A stretch of DNA of 64,000 bases from Chloroflexota bacterium. GTDB lineage: Bacteria > Chloroflexota > Dehalococcoidia > FW602-bin16. Position numbers and translations under genes: made by a program. Location of the stretch: NCBI GenBank assembly GCA_004297765.1, contig SCTZ01000043.1, positions 24,380-88,379 on the forward strand, in the 5' to 3' direction. Shown piece after piece: positions 50,802 to 58,670 of the stretch (position 1 is the stretch's first letter; each line of letters begins with the position of its first letter). The notes beneath the pieces were generated by a model, which saw only the letters and a program-made list of their open reading frames with translations, ran no database searches and was not told the origin of the DNA.

Positions 50802-51557
50802 CTACATATCTCCAGACAATTCGGCGTTTTGCCAGGCGCAGGCGCGTCGTTCCAACTGATCCAGCACCACGTAGATGATCAAGCCCAGGACGCTCATGGC
50901 CAGCACTCCGGCGTACATCCGACCGTAGGCGAGGCGCCCCCAGCCCTCGACCAGAATGTAGTATCCCAGGCCGGACTGTGTGGCAAAGGATTCGGTGAAG
51001 AACAGCACCGCGATGGCCGTGCCGGCACTCACCCGTAGCGCCGTGAGAATGGCCGGCAGGCAGGCCGGAAAGTAGACGTGTCTCAGCAGTTGGAGACGCC
51101 GCGCGCCCAACGAGTAGACCGACTCGACCAACTCGGGTCGCACCGAGCGGGAGGCGTCCCGCACCACCAGGATCACCTGGTAGAACAGGATCAGCCAGAT
51201 CATGAAGATCTTGGATGGGTCGCCCAACCCCAGCAGCAGCAGCACCACCGGTAGCAGGACGATCTTGGGGACGGGGTAGGTTAGGTAGATGGACGGCGAG
51301 ATCAGCCGATCCCAGCGTCTGCTCTGCCCCACGGCCAGTCCGACCGGTGCGGCCAGAAGCACGGCCAGCAGCATGGCCACTATCACGCGGTACCCACTTG
51401 CGAGCATGTGGACCCAGAGCCCCTTGCCCAGCTCATTGACGAAGATCGTCAGGACTTCCACCGGACCGGGCAAGATCGAAGAGCGCAAGCCCCACGCGGC
51501 GAGCTGCCAGAGCAAGGCCAGGATCAGAGCGGACACCAGGAGCGAGCGTCTGGTCAT
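50802..51557 (-). CDS. ABC transporter permease (SsuC/TauC type)
   Basis: The 251-residue membrane protein starts at ATG 51557, overlapping the ATPase stop (ATGA). It has about six helices and the EAA-loop pattern in ELVESVYSLGARRLQLLRHVYFPACLPAILTALRV. The first helix is SLLVSALILALLWQLAAWG. The family imports sulfonates, taurine, nitrate or thiamine precursors; the substrate cannot be read from the permease. Confidence 0.85.
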   Translation of the reverse strand: MTRRSLLVSALILALLWQLAAWGLRSSILPGPVEVLTIFVNELGKGLWVHMLASGYRVIVAMLLAVLLAAPVGLAVGQSRRWDRLISPSIYLTYPVPKIVLLPVVLLLLGLGDPSKIFMIWLILFYQVILVVRDASRSVRPELVESVYSLGARRLQLLRHVYFPACLPAILTALRVSAGTAIAVLFFTESFATQSGLGYYILVEGWGRLAYGRMYAGVLAMSVLGLIIYVVLDQLERRACAWQNAELSGDM

Positions 51558-52357
51558 CGTGACTCCCCGGCGGCCTGGAAGCGTGCGTCGAGAGCGACGG
51601 GATTCTGAGGCTGATTCTCCTCCATCTGAGCGGCCACGGCGGCTCTGACCCGGCTGCACATCTCGAAGAAGGCCGGCGTCCCGCGATAGGTCGCTCGGTG
51701 CGCCTCTGGGTTCTCGATGATGGTGGCCGAGCGGGTCGGAGCGCGGCCGAGCACAAGTATGCGCTGGCCGACAAAGACGGCCTCCTGCACGTCGTGAGTG
51801 ACCAGCACGCTGACGCGTTCCCCTTCGTCCAGGAGCGAGACCGCCAATCCCTGCAGGTCCTCTCGCGTGAAGGCGTCCAGGGAGGAGAACGGCTCGTCCA
51901 TCAGCAGCAAATCCGGCTCGATGGTCAGCGTGCGCGCGATGGCTACGCGCTGCCGCTGCCCACCAGACAGGGCGCGCGGGTACTTGTCGTGCAGATCGTA
52001 GATATTCAGTCGCCTCATCCAGTGCTCGACGCGATGTCGGATTTCGGCGCTCTCGGTCCCGCGGATCCTCAGGCCCAGGGCCACGTTGTCCCAGGCCCGC
52101 GCCCAGGGCAGCAGACCGTAGTCCTGCAGGATCAGTCCGGTGGCTGGGCGTGAGGCATTCAGGCTACGGCCGTCGATCAGCACTTGTCCGCACGTCGGGC
52201 GCCGCAGCCCTGCGAGCAGGTACAGCAGCGTCGTCTTCCCACAGCCGGAGGGACCCACGACGGCCCAGGCCTCGCCCATCTGCACCGACCAATTGAAGTC
52301 GGCGAAGAGATCCGCGGGCCCAGTGTAGCCGAAAGCGACACCGCGCAGCTCGATCAT
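51554..52357 (-). CDS. ABC transporter ATP-binding protein (SsuB/TauB type)
   Basis: The 267-residue ATPase has Walker A GPSGCGKTTLLYLLAG, Q-loop LILQDYGLLPWA, signature LSGGQRQRVAIART, Walker B LLLMDEPFSSLD and the H-loop VLVTHDVQEA. It fits importers of the nitrate/sulfonate/taurine class. It overlaps both neighbours by four bases. Confidence 0.9.
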   Translation of the reverse strand: MIELRGVAFGYTGPADLFADFNWSVQMGEAWAVVGPSGCGKTTLLYLLAGLRRPTCGQVLIDGRSLNASRPATGLILQDYGLLPWARAWDNVALGLRIRGTESAEIRHRVEHWMRRLNIYDLHDKYPRALSGGQRQRVAIARTLTIEPDLLLMDEPFSSLDAFTREDLQGLAVSLLDEGERVSVLVTHDVQEAVFVGQRILVLGRAPTRSATIIENPEAHRATYRGTPAFFEMCSRVRAAVAAQMEENQPQNPVALDARFQAAGESR

Positions 52358-53322
52358 TTCGGCAAGAGCTGGCCGTTGACAATCCGCTCATAGGATAGCT
52401 TCTGGGACAGCATTCCCTTGCCAGCCATCCAATCGACGACGTCAGTCACTTCCTCACGGTTGGGCACCGCGGCGCGCGGATAGACCGGCATGGCGAGTGA
52501 CTGCCGCACGCTCTCCGGGATCATGGCCTTGTCGATCAGAAGATTGCGATACGACTCGGGCTTCTCATTGATGACCTGGACCGCCTTCTCGTAGGCTGCC
52601 AGAAAGCGTCGCACTTCATCGGAGTGTTTCTCGACCACGTCCTGCCGGAAGGTCATCACACTCTGATTCTGGGCCGTCCTCTGATCGTCGATCACCACGC
52701 GGGCCCCCTGCTGGACTGCAACGGAAGCGAAAGGCTCTGGCATGGTGGCGGCTTGGATCTGTCCCTTGGCCAGCATCTCCGCCCGCACCGGGATCTTTGT
52801 GACCTCAGTGGTCTGGAACTCCCCCGCGCCGAGTCCGGACGCTCGCAACAGGCGGTCAGTAGCGTACTCCATGACCGTGTTGCCGGACAGCCCGATCTGA
52901 ACACCTTTCAGGTCGGCCGGCTTCTGGATCTTGCTGCCAGGCGCGGCCAGAACGGAGATCATGGCCTGCTTGGCGTTGCCCCGATAGGTCGTTCGGACGA
53001 CCTTGGCTCGCTCGCCGTCCTTGTTCAGCAGACCGACCGAAACCAGATCGTTCAACTCACCCTCGATCTGCGCGGTCTGAAAGGCCGAGTCACGCTCCAT
53101 GGCGCTGGAGAAAAGCGTTAGCTGGACATCTAGCTTTTGCTCCTTGAAGTACCCCTCCGCGTCGGCCACGTAGATCGGAAGAACGTCTACGATCGGGAGC
53201 AGTCCGATCCGCAGTTGCAGGTCCGGCGCGGTGGAGGCCGCGGGAGAACTGCTCGATTGGCAGGCAATCGAGCCGATAAGAAGAGCTACGCAAGCGAGGA
53301 TGAATCCGAGGCGCTTTGTCAA
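52354..53322 (-). CDS. ABC transporter substrate-binding lipoprotein (NMT1/SsuA type)
   Basis: The 322-residue protein starts at TTG 53322, 11 bases after GGAGG. A lipoprotein signal (ILACVALLIGSIAC, with lipobox Cys21) precedes an NMT1/SsuA-like binding fold: LRIGLLPIVDVLPIYVADAEGYFKEQ, LKGVQIGLSGNTVMEYATDRLL, AATMPEPFASVAV. Substrate unknown. The link to ubiE may point to a quinone precursor or a thiamine/aromatic compound, but no TPP riboswitch signature was seen upstream. Confidence 0.85.
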   Translation of the reverse strand: MTKRLGFILACVALLIGSIACQSSSSPAASTAPDLQLRIGLLPIVDVLPIYVADAEGYFKEQKLDVQLTLFSSAMERDSAFQTAQIEGELNDLVSVGLLNKDGERAKVVRTTYRGNAKQAMISVLAAPGSKIQKPADLKGVQIGLSGNTVMEYATDRLLRASGLGAGEFQTTEVTKIPVRAEMLAKGQIQAATMPEPFASVAVQQGARVVIDDQRTAQNQSVMTFRQDVVEKHSDEVRRFLAAYEKAVQVINEKPESYRNLLIDKAMIPESVRQSLAMPVYPRAAVPNREEVTDVVDWMAGKGMLSQKLSYERIVNGQLLPK

Positions 53323-53395
53323 TGTCTAGTTTACCTCCATTGGGTTTGCTGGACGATGATCTGCGGTGCATCCGCCAACTCTAGTCGACATCCGC

Positions 53396-53478
53396 AGTGG
53401 CGGACGGCTCTGTCCGCCAGGGGCGGGGCGGGGGACCGCGCCCTACCCCACCCCTGGCGGACACGGCGGTCCGCCACT
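53396..53478 (+). repeat. Palindromic intergenic element with GGCGGAC hairpins, copy 1
   Basis: The ends AGTGGCGGAC (53396-53405) and GTCCGCCACT (53469-53478) are perfect inverted repeats. Each end is itself a hairpin GGCGGAC-N6-GTCCGCC (53399-53418, 53456-53475). A second copy lies at 62533-62708. It lies in the gap between the ABC operon and ubiA and looks like a MITE/REP-like mobile repeat. Confidence 0.7.
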
Positions 53479-53510
53479 ACGAAAGCGCGAAGGATTTGTC
53501 ACCAGAGCGC

Positions 53511-54362
53511 CTATCGTATGTAAACGGCGGCCATGACGAAGACGAACATGGTCACCGCGATGTACCCGTTCATATTGAAAAAGGCAATGGTCAGCCTGGA
53601 TAGGTCCCTGGGGCGCACCAGGGTGTGCTCGTAGATCAGCAGCCCGGCAGTGATGGCGACGCCGAGCCAGTAGAACGAGCCAAGCCCCAGGCTGATGCCC
53701 ACGGCGACCAGTAGCAGGACGGTCAGCGCATGACAGACGATCGAGAGCCACAGGCCAGCGGCGATGCCGAACCTGGCCGGGATCGAGTACAGCCCCTCGC
53801 TGCGATCGAAGTCGACGTCCTGGCAGGCATAGATCAGGTCAAAGCCGCCGATCCAGAAGGTTACGGCCAGCCCCAGCAGCACGGCCTCCAGATCCACCGA
53901 CCCGGTGATGGCGATCCAGCCGCCGACGGGCGCCATGCCATCCGCGAAACCCAGAACGAAATGCGAGAGCCAAGTAAAACGTTTGGTGTAGTTGTATCCC
54001 ACCAGTACCACGGCCGCGATGGGCAGCAGCTTCACGCACAGATCGTTCAGTTGCGCCGCTGCGAAGATCAAGGCCACCGCACCCACGGCGCCCAGCAGGA
54101 TCATATCGCCGGCGGACAGAAGCCCCCTTGGAAGAGCGCGCATTGCCGTGCGCGGGTTGAGCGCGTCGATGTGGCGATCGATGAGACGATTGGCCGCCAT
54201 GGCCAGGGTGCGGGCGCCGGCCATGGCCACGGTGATCCAGAGCACTTGCTGCCAGGAGACCGATCCACGGGCGGCCAGGACCATGCCGATGTAGGCGAAC
54301 GGCAGAGCGAAGATCGTATGCTCGAACTTGATCGAGTCCAGGACGAGCAGCACCTTACCCAC
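53511..54362 (-). CDS. ubiA: UbiA-family prenyltransferase (probable MqnP)
   Basis: The 283-residue protein has seven to nine helices and the two Asp-rich motifs of UbiA enzymes: NRLIDRHIDALNPRT (N-x3-D-x3-D) and YACQDVDFDRSEG. It attaches a polyprenyl chain to an aromatic acceptor. Beside UbiD and with a UbiE/MenG methyltransferase nearby, the acceptor is probably the 1,4-dihydroxy-6-naphthoate of the futalosine route, making it MqnP, but 4-hydroxybenzoate is not excluded. It follows ubiD by 15 bases. Confidence 0.85.
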   Translation of the reverse strand: MGKVLLVLDSIKFEHTIFALPFAYIGMVLAARGSVSWQQVLWITVAMAGARTLAMAANRLIDRHIDALNPRTAMRALPRGLLSAGDMILLGAVGAVALIFAAAQLNDLCVKLLPIAAVVLVGYNYTKRFTWLSHFVLGFADGMAPVGGWIAITGSVDLEAVLLGLAVTFWIGGFDLIYACQDVDFDRSEGLYSIPARFGIAAGLWLSIVCHALTVLLLVAVGISLGLGSFYWLGVAITAGLLIYEHTLVRPRDLSRLTIAFFNMNGYIAVTMFVFVMAAVYIR

Positions 54363-54377
54363 GCGGCTATTCCCCCC

Positions 54378-56159
54378 TCAGCCTTGCCAGTATTCTTTCC
54401 ATCGTCGTGAGACCAGCGCTACCACATCATCGCGCATTTTCACTGGCTCGGGGTAGCCTGGTTTCCAGGTGGCGTCGATGCCCAGCACGGGCCGCGTTTG
54501 CGCCTCCACCCCCGCCGCGGCAGTGAGCTCTCGCACCAGGTCCAGCCCCGCATCAAAGCGGGTGAAGATACCCCACACCAGCGCCTCCGGATCGTCCAGC
54601 GGCACATCTGGGCTGACCACCGCGGCCAGCGGCGCTCCCAAGAGGCTGGCCTCGGCCATGACGGACGGCAGAGCCGCACGACCCTGACCCTCCACGCTAG
54701 CCACCAGCAGCGCACCCTCCACAAGGCGCGCTCGGGTCACGTCGGCGCCGCGCTTACGCAGGCTCTCCACCAGCGCGGAAGGCACGGCGGCCGTGGTGCT
54801 GCCGGTCGGCGCGGGGCGATCTGCCTTGCGGGTAGCATCCAGGATCATCTTGCCGCCCACGTGGGGCTGGAAGCTGGTGAAATCCAGCGTATCGAGCGGT
54901 GCGCGCTCGATCACGGTCAGGTCATGCCGCGGATCGAAACCGTCGCGCATGGCCCTTAGCATGGCAAAGAAGTCGCGTGGATTGACGTCGTCATCAACCA
55001 GAACCACGCACTTGCTCAGGGCCGTCTGTCCCTGCCCCAACAGCGAGAGGGCGGACTTGATGCCCTCGCGCGGATAGCGCACACGGACCGAGATGACCAG
55101 CAAGTTATGAAAGCCCGCGGCGGCGTAGGCCCACAGAGATCGGATCTCCGGTTGGATCAGGCGGACCAGCGGCGCGGTGATCTCCTGCACTGCATCACCC
55201 AGGTATTTGTCCTCCTGGGGCGGCTTGCCCACCACGGAGGCCAGATAGACGGGGTGCTGGCGGTGCGTGACACGCTTCACATGAAAGACGGGGAAAGGCG
55301 CGGCTAGCGAGTAGTGCCCGAAGTGGTCGCCGAAAGGTCCCTCCTGGCGCCTCTCGCCGGGCTCCACGGTCCCTTCCAGGATGAACTCGGCATCGGCGGG
55401 CACCAGCATGTTCGAGGAGCGGGCCTGGGCCAGCCGCGTCGGCTTGCCGCGCAGCATCCCGGCGAAGGCCAGCTCATCCACGTTCTCAGGAAGGGGGGCG
55501 ATGGAGGATAGGACAAGGGCCGGATCGGCGCCGATGGCCACAGCCACATCAAGGGGCCGTCCCGCGGCCTCGGCCGCCTCGTAGTGGAAACGCCCGCCTT
55601 TCTGGATTTGCCAGTGCATGCCGGTGGTCGTTGCATCGAATATCTGCATGCGATAGGTCCCCAGATTGCGGTGCCCGGTCGTGGGATCGCTGGTCAGCAC
55701 CATGGGCAGCGTAATGAACCGACCGCCGTCTGCCGGCCAACAGTGGAGCGTGGGTAGCTCGCCCAGATTGGGCGACTCCTCTATCTCCTGCGATCGCGCT
55801 CGCCGGACCTTGCTCGTGCGCATGGACAGCAGAGACCACAGCCGTCCGCGCTCGGACCATAGGCGCCCCGGGGTCGGCTGACTGATGCGCTGGGCCAGTT
55901 CCAGCAACTCCTCTCCGATCTGCTGGGGATGGCGGCCCAACGCGATCTCGATACGACGGGCCGAGGCCAGCACGTTAATGGCCAGGGGATAAGGCGAGCC
56001 AGCCACGCGCTCGAATAGAAGAGCCGGCCCCTCCTCCCGTACGACGCGCCAGGCGATCTCGGGGATCTCCAGAACCGGATCGCACTGCGTGCGGATGCGC
56101 TTGAGCTCCCCCAGTTGCTCCAGGCGGCGTAGGTAGCTCTGGAGGTCATCAAAAGCCAT
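54378..56159 (-). CDS. ubiD: UbiD-family decarboxylase (probable MqnL)
   Basis: The 593-residue protein starts at ATG 56159 (AGAGG nine bases upstream). UbiD signatures: MAFDDLQSYLRRLEQLGELKRI at the N-terminus, NLGTYRMQIFDATTTGMHWQ, EGPFGDHFGHYS, and VVGKPPQEDKYLGDAVQEIT with catalytic Glu/Asp region, then VLVDDDVNPRDFFAML. These enzymes use prenylated FMN to decarboxylate aromatic acids. It is longer than E. coli UbiD (about 497). Its start overlaps the TetR gene end by 11 bases. No UbiX gene is in the window. Confidence 0.85.
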   Translation of the reverse strand: MAFDDLQSYLRRLEQLGELKRIRTQCDPVLEIPEIAWRVVREEGPALLFERVAGSPYPLAINVLASARRIEIALGRHPQQIGEELLELAQRISQPTPGRLWSERGRLWSLLSMRTSKVRRARSQEIEESPNLGELPTLHCWPADGGRFITLPMVLTSDPTTGHRNLGTYRMQIFDATTTGMHWQIQKGGRFHYEAAEAAGRPLDVAVAIGADPALVLSSIAPLPENVDELAFAGMLRGKPTRLAQARSSNMLVPADAEFILEGTVEPGERRQEGPFGDHFGHYSLAAPFPVFHVKRVTHRQHPVYLASVVGKPPQEDKYLGDAVQEITAPLVRLIQPEIRSLWAYAAAGFHNLLVISVRVRYPREGIKSALSLLGQGQTALSKCVVLVDDDVNPRDFFAMLRAMRDGFDPRHDLTVIERAPLDTLDFTSFQPHVGGKMILDATRKADRPAPTGSTTAAVPSALVESLRKRGADVTRARLVEGALLVASVEGQGRAALPSVMAEASLLGAPLAAVVSPDVPLDDPEALVWGIFTRFDAGLDLVRELTAAAGVEAQTRPVLGIDATWKPGYPEPVKMRDDVVALVSRRWKEYWQG

Positions 56160-56814
56160 CGTCGATTGCCTCTGGTGATTGGTTGATATGACTCTGGTAC
56201 TCCGGCGACACACCGACGCTACGCAGCAGCAAGGCCCGCAGCTCGGGCGTAACCGTGGTGAGGGGTTGGGGCTTTTCCGCGTACAGCCAGCGCGTAACTA
56301 TCTCGTTGATGGCGCCAAACCAGGCGTAGGCGGCCATCTCCGTGTCGATGGGCGGGATGGACCCGTCAGCCACTGCCTCGTCCAGGTGGCGGCGGATGAT
56401 CTGCGCGAACCTGGCATGAATATCGATCAGCTTCCGATCGCAGGATCGCCCTGCCCCCAGGACCTCCACGAACAGGATGCGGGAGAGCTTGCGATGCCGC
56501 GTGAAGATATCCATGACGGTGCTCAGAGCGGCGTCCATCTTGGCCACAGCGCCCTGCTCCCGTGCGATGGACCGCTCCACGCGTTGTGCCAGCATCTTGG
56601 TCAGCTCGTTGACCAAGACCGCAAAAATGCCCTGCTTGTTGGGGAAGTGGAAGTAAACGGCGCCCTTGGAGGTATCGGAGGCGCGGACGATATCGTCCAC
56701 GGCCGTCTCGTGGTAACCTTTCTCAGCGAACACCTCGATAGCCGCTTCGAGGATACGCCGCCGAGTCGCCTCCGGGCCGCGAGTCCCCGGCTCATGGGCC
56801 GCTCGTCGAGGCAT
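56149..56814 (-). CDS. TetR/AcrR-family regulator of the ubiD-ubiA operon
   Basis: The 221-residue protein starts at ATG 56814, with GGGAGGAGA just upstream. N-terminal TetR HTH: RILEAAIEVFAEKGYHETAV, DDIVRASDTSKGAVYFHFPN, KQGIFAVLV. The C-terminal ligand domain (residues 75-205) resembles that of FadR/AcrR-like regulators of lipid or quinone genes. It overlaps ubiD, so it is co-transcribed with the genes it probably controls. A perfect palindrome 32 bases upstream is the probable operator, giving autoregulation. Confidence 0.85.
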   Translation of the reverse strand: MPRRAAHEPGTRGPEATRRRILEAAIEVFAEKGYHETAVDDIVRASDTSKGAVYFHFPNKQGIFAVLVNELTKMLAQRVERSIAREQGAVAKMDAALSTVMDIFTRHRKLSRILFVEVLGAGRSCDRKLIDIHARFAQIIRRHLDEAVADGSIPPIDTEMAAYAWFGAINEIVTRWLYAEKPQPLTTVTPELRALLLRSVGVSPEYQSHINQSPEAIDDGF

Positions 56815-56845
56815 GATTCTCCTCCCGCAAAAGTAAGGCAAATAG

Positions 56846-56859
56846 ACCGACGCGTCGGT
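56846..56859. promoter_or_regulatory. Probable TetR operator
   Basis: ACCGACGCGTCGGT is a perfect 14-bp palindrome ahead of the tetR-ubiD-ubiA operon. Its form is like known TetR operators with ACCGAC half-sites. It lies 31 bases before the TetR start codon, where it could overlap the promoter. Confidence 0.65.
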
Positions 56860-56918
56860 TTGGTTCGGGGGACAGTATAGAGGTGGTGCGGCTGGATGTC
56901 AAAAGAGGAGGGCAAGCG

Positions 56919-58670
56919 TTATTCACCTTTTCTGCGACCGCGAATCTCCCGAGTTTTCAAAGAATCCACTGCAAGTGTGGATGGATCTATGGCAACCCCA
57001 TAATCCTCTTCCGCTTGCCGGATGGACAGCAGTCCATTCTTCACTTCCCACAAGACGGTATCGGCCGGCCTGAGGTAAGGATCACCGTACCCTCCTCCTC
57101 CCCCTGCCTCCCGCTCGACGATGGTGCCCGTGGGAACACTAGGTACTGTCTCTTTGCAGCGAGGCTTGTGTCTTGTTCCATCGGGATAAACGAACTCGAG
57201 TCTGTTTACTGCGCCCCGCTTTCCGCCAAGGAGCCCTGGCGCCGCAGTTTCCTCTTCAACTCCGTCTCCCAAGATAGACGCCATACACTCACTTCCGTCC
57301 ACTGTAAACGCGCTCTTCACTCCCAGCCCACCCCGCCACTGTCCTGCGCCTCCGGAACCGGGCCAGAATTCATGATAGAGCAGAGTGATAGGGCTCTCCA
57401 GCTCGAGCATCTCGTAATCCTGGGACAGTAGGCCTCCTCCGCAAACGAAGATGCCAGTGTGGTCGTATCCATCCGCCCCATAGCCGGCGCCGAATCCGCC
57501 CATCAAGCACGGAAAATCGAAATCGACGAAGGGCGCTTCTCTTCGGGGATCAAAGCCAACTATCATGGCAGCCAGCATGCGGTTCCACGATGCGCTCACT
57601 CGCTCCGGCATCGCCTGGGCCAGAGCCTTTAGAATAGCTTCCGAGTACACATCGCTAATGTGATTCCCGAACGTTGTGGCAGCTGGGAACCTGGCGTTCA
57701 AGAAGCAGCCCTCGGGAATATCGATGTGCACGGGTCTGAGCATACCCTCATTATGGGGTACCTCAGGGTTGATGAGGCAGAAGAGAAGGGTTGCCAGGGT
57801 CCCGCCGGCCGCGGAAGCGTAGGTGGCATTTGCATAACCGGCTGTCTGGGGATCAGTCCCGGCATAGTCGAAGGCAATCTCGCTGTCCTGAACTGTTACC
57901 GCGACCCGGACCCGATGTCTTGATCCCTCGGTCACACCATCGTCATGCATGTAGGACTCGCCGAGGTATCTCCCCGCTGGTATCCTGGCAATCTCCTCGC
58001 GCATCATCTTCTCGGTGGAGTCGAAGAGGTACTCGATATGCGACCTAAAGATCTCCACGCCATAACGCTCGATGAGACTCAAGATTCCTCTCTCGCCGAC
58101 CGTGCAGGCACCAATCTGGGCCCTTATATCGTCGGCGACAAGGTCATATCTGATGTTCGAGAAGATCAGATCCCAAACATCCCGCCGGAATTTCCCGTTT
58201 TCATATACTTTGACGGGCGGTATGCGAATCCCCTCTTGCCACACCTCGCGTGCCAACGGATTGTAAGCCCCTGCAGCGGCCCCGCCAATATCCATCTGAT
58301 GCCCTTTGCTTGCAGCCCAGGCCACCAGCTCGTCCCTGTAGAAGATCGGCCTGTAAACACCCAGATCGGGAAGTTGGTTGCCGTTTCGAAAGACATCGTT
58401 ATGGAGTATCAGGTCACCGGGATAGATCTCATCGCCGTAGTACTCAAGTATGTATTGGCAGCCCGGCCGCAAGGCAAAGGCAAGAATCGGAATGTACTCC
58501 GTCTGTTCCAGCATTCGGCCTCGATCATCGTAGAGCCCAGTACAGCAATCTCTTACCTCGCTCAGGATAGGGGATCTGGCCGTCCTGAGCAGAGTTATGC
58601 CCATTTCTTCCGTGATAGACTTCAAGCGCTTTTGCAGTATCGAGACCAAGATAGGATCTATGCCATGCAC
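56919..58670 (-). CDS. hyuB: Hydantoinase B/oxoprolinase-family protein (HyuB)
   Basis: The 583-residue protein shows family features: DPILVSILQKRLKSITEEMG at the N-terminus, DLILHNDVFRNGNQLPDLGVYRPIFY, a KGHQMDIGG motif likely to hold metal, NPEVPHNEGMLRPVHI and FWPGSGGAGQWRGGLGVKSAF. With HyuA it forms an ATP-dependent cyclic-amide hydrolase (hydantoins, 5-oxoproline); related pairs make acetone or acetophenone carboxylases. The substrate is not known. It overlaps hyuA by 13 bases. Confidence 0.85.
   Translation of the reverse strand: MHGIDPILVSILQKRLKSITEEMGITLLRTARSPILSEVRDCCTGLYDDRGRMLEQTEYIPILAFALRPGCQYILEYYGDEIYPGDLILHNDVFRNGNQLPDLGVYRPIFYRDELVAWAASKGHQMDIGGAAAGAYNPLAREVWQEGIRIPPVKVYENGKFRRDVWDLIFSNIRYDLVADDIRAQIGACTVGERGILSLIERYGVEIFRSHIEYLFDSTEKMMREEIARIPAGRYLGESYMHDDGVTEGSRHRVRVAVTVQDSEIAFDYAGTDPQTAGYANATYASAAGGTLATLLFCLINPEVPHNEGMLRPVHIDIPEGCFLNARFPAATTFGNHISDVYSEAILKALAQAMPERVSASWNRMLAAMIVGFDPRREAPFVDFDFPCLMGGFGAGYGADGYDHTGIFVCGGGLLSQDYEMLELESPITLLYHEFWPGSGGAGQWRGGLGVKSAFTVDGSECMASILGDGVEEETAAPGLLGGKRGAVNRLEFVYPDGTRHKPRCKETVPSVPTGTIVEREAGGGGGYGDPYLRPADTVLWEVKNGLLSIRQAEEDYGVAIDPSTLAVDSLKTREIRGRRKGE

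Noticed and set aside
53323..53510. TPP riboswitch before the NMT1-like ABC operon
   Set aside because: The conserved CTGAGA and ACCTGA elements are not found in the leader.
56883..57431. Plus-strand frame of 182 codons opposite hyuB
   Set aside because: Shadow of the strongly supported hyuB gene.
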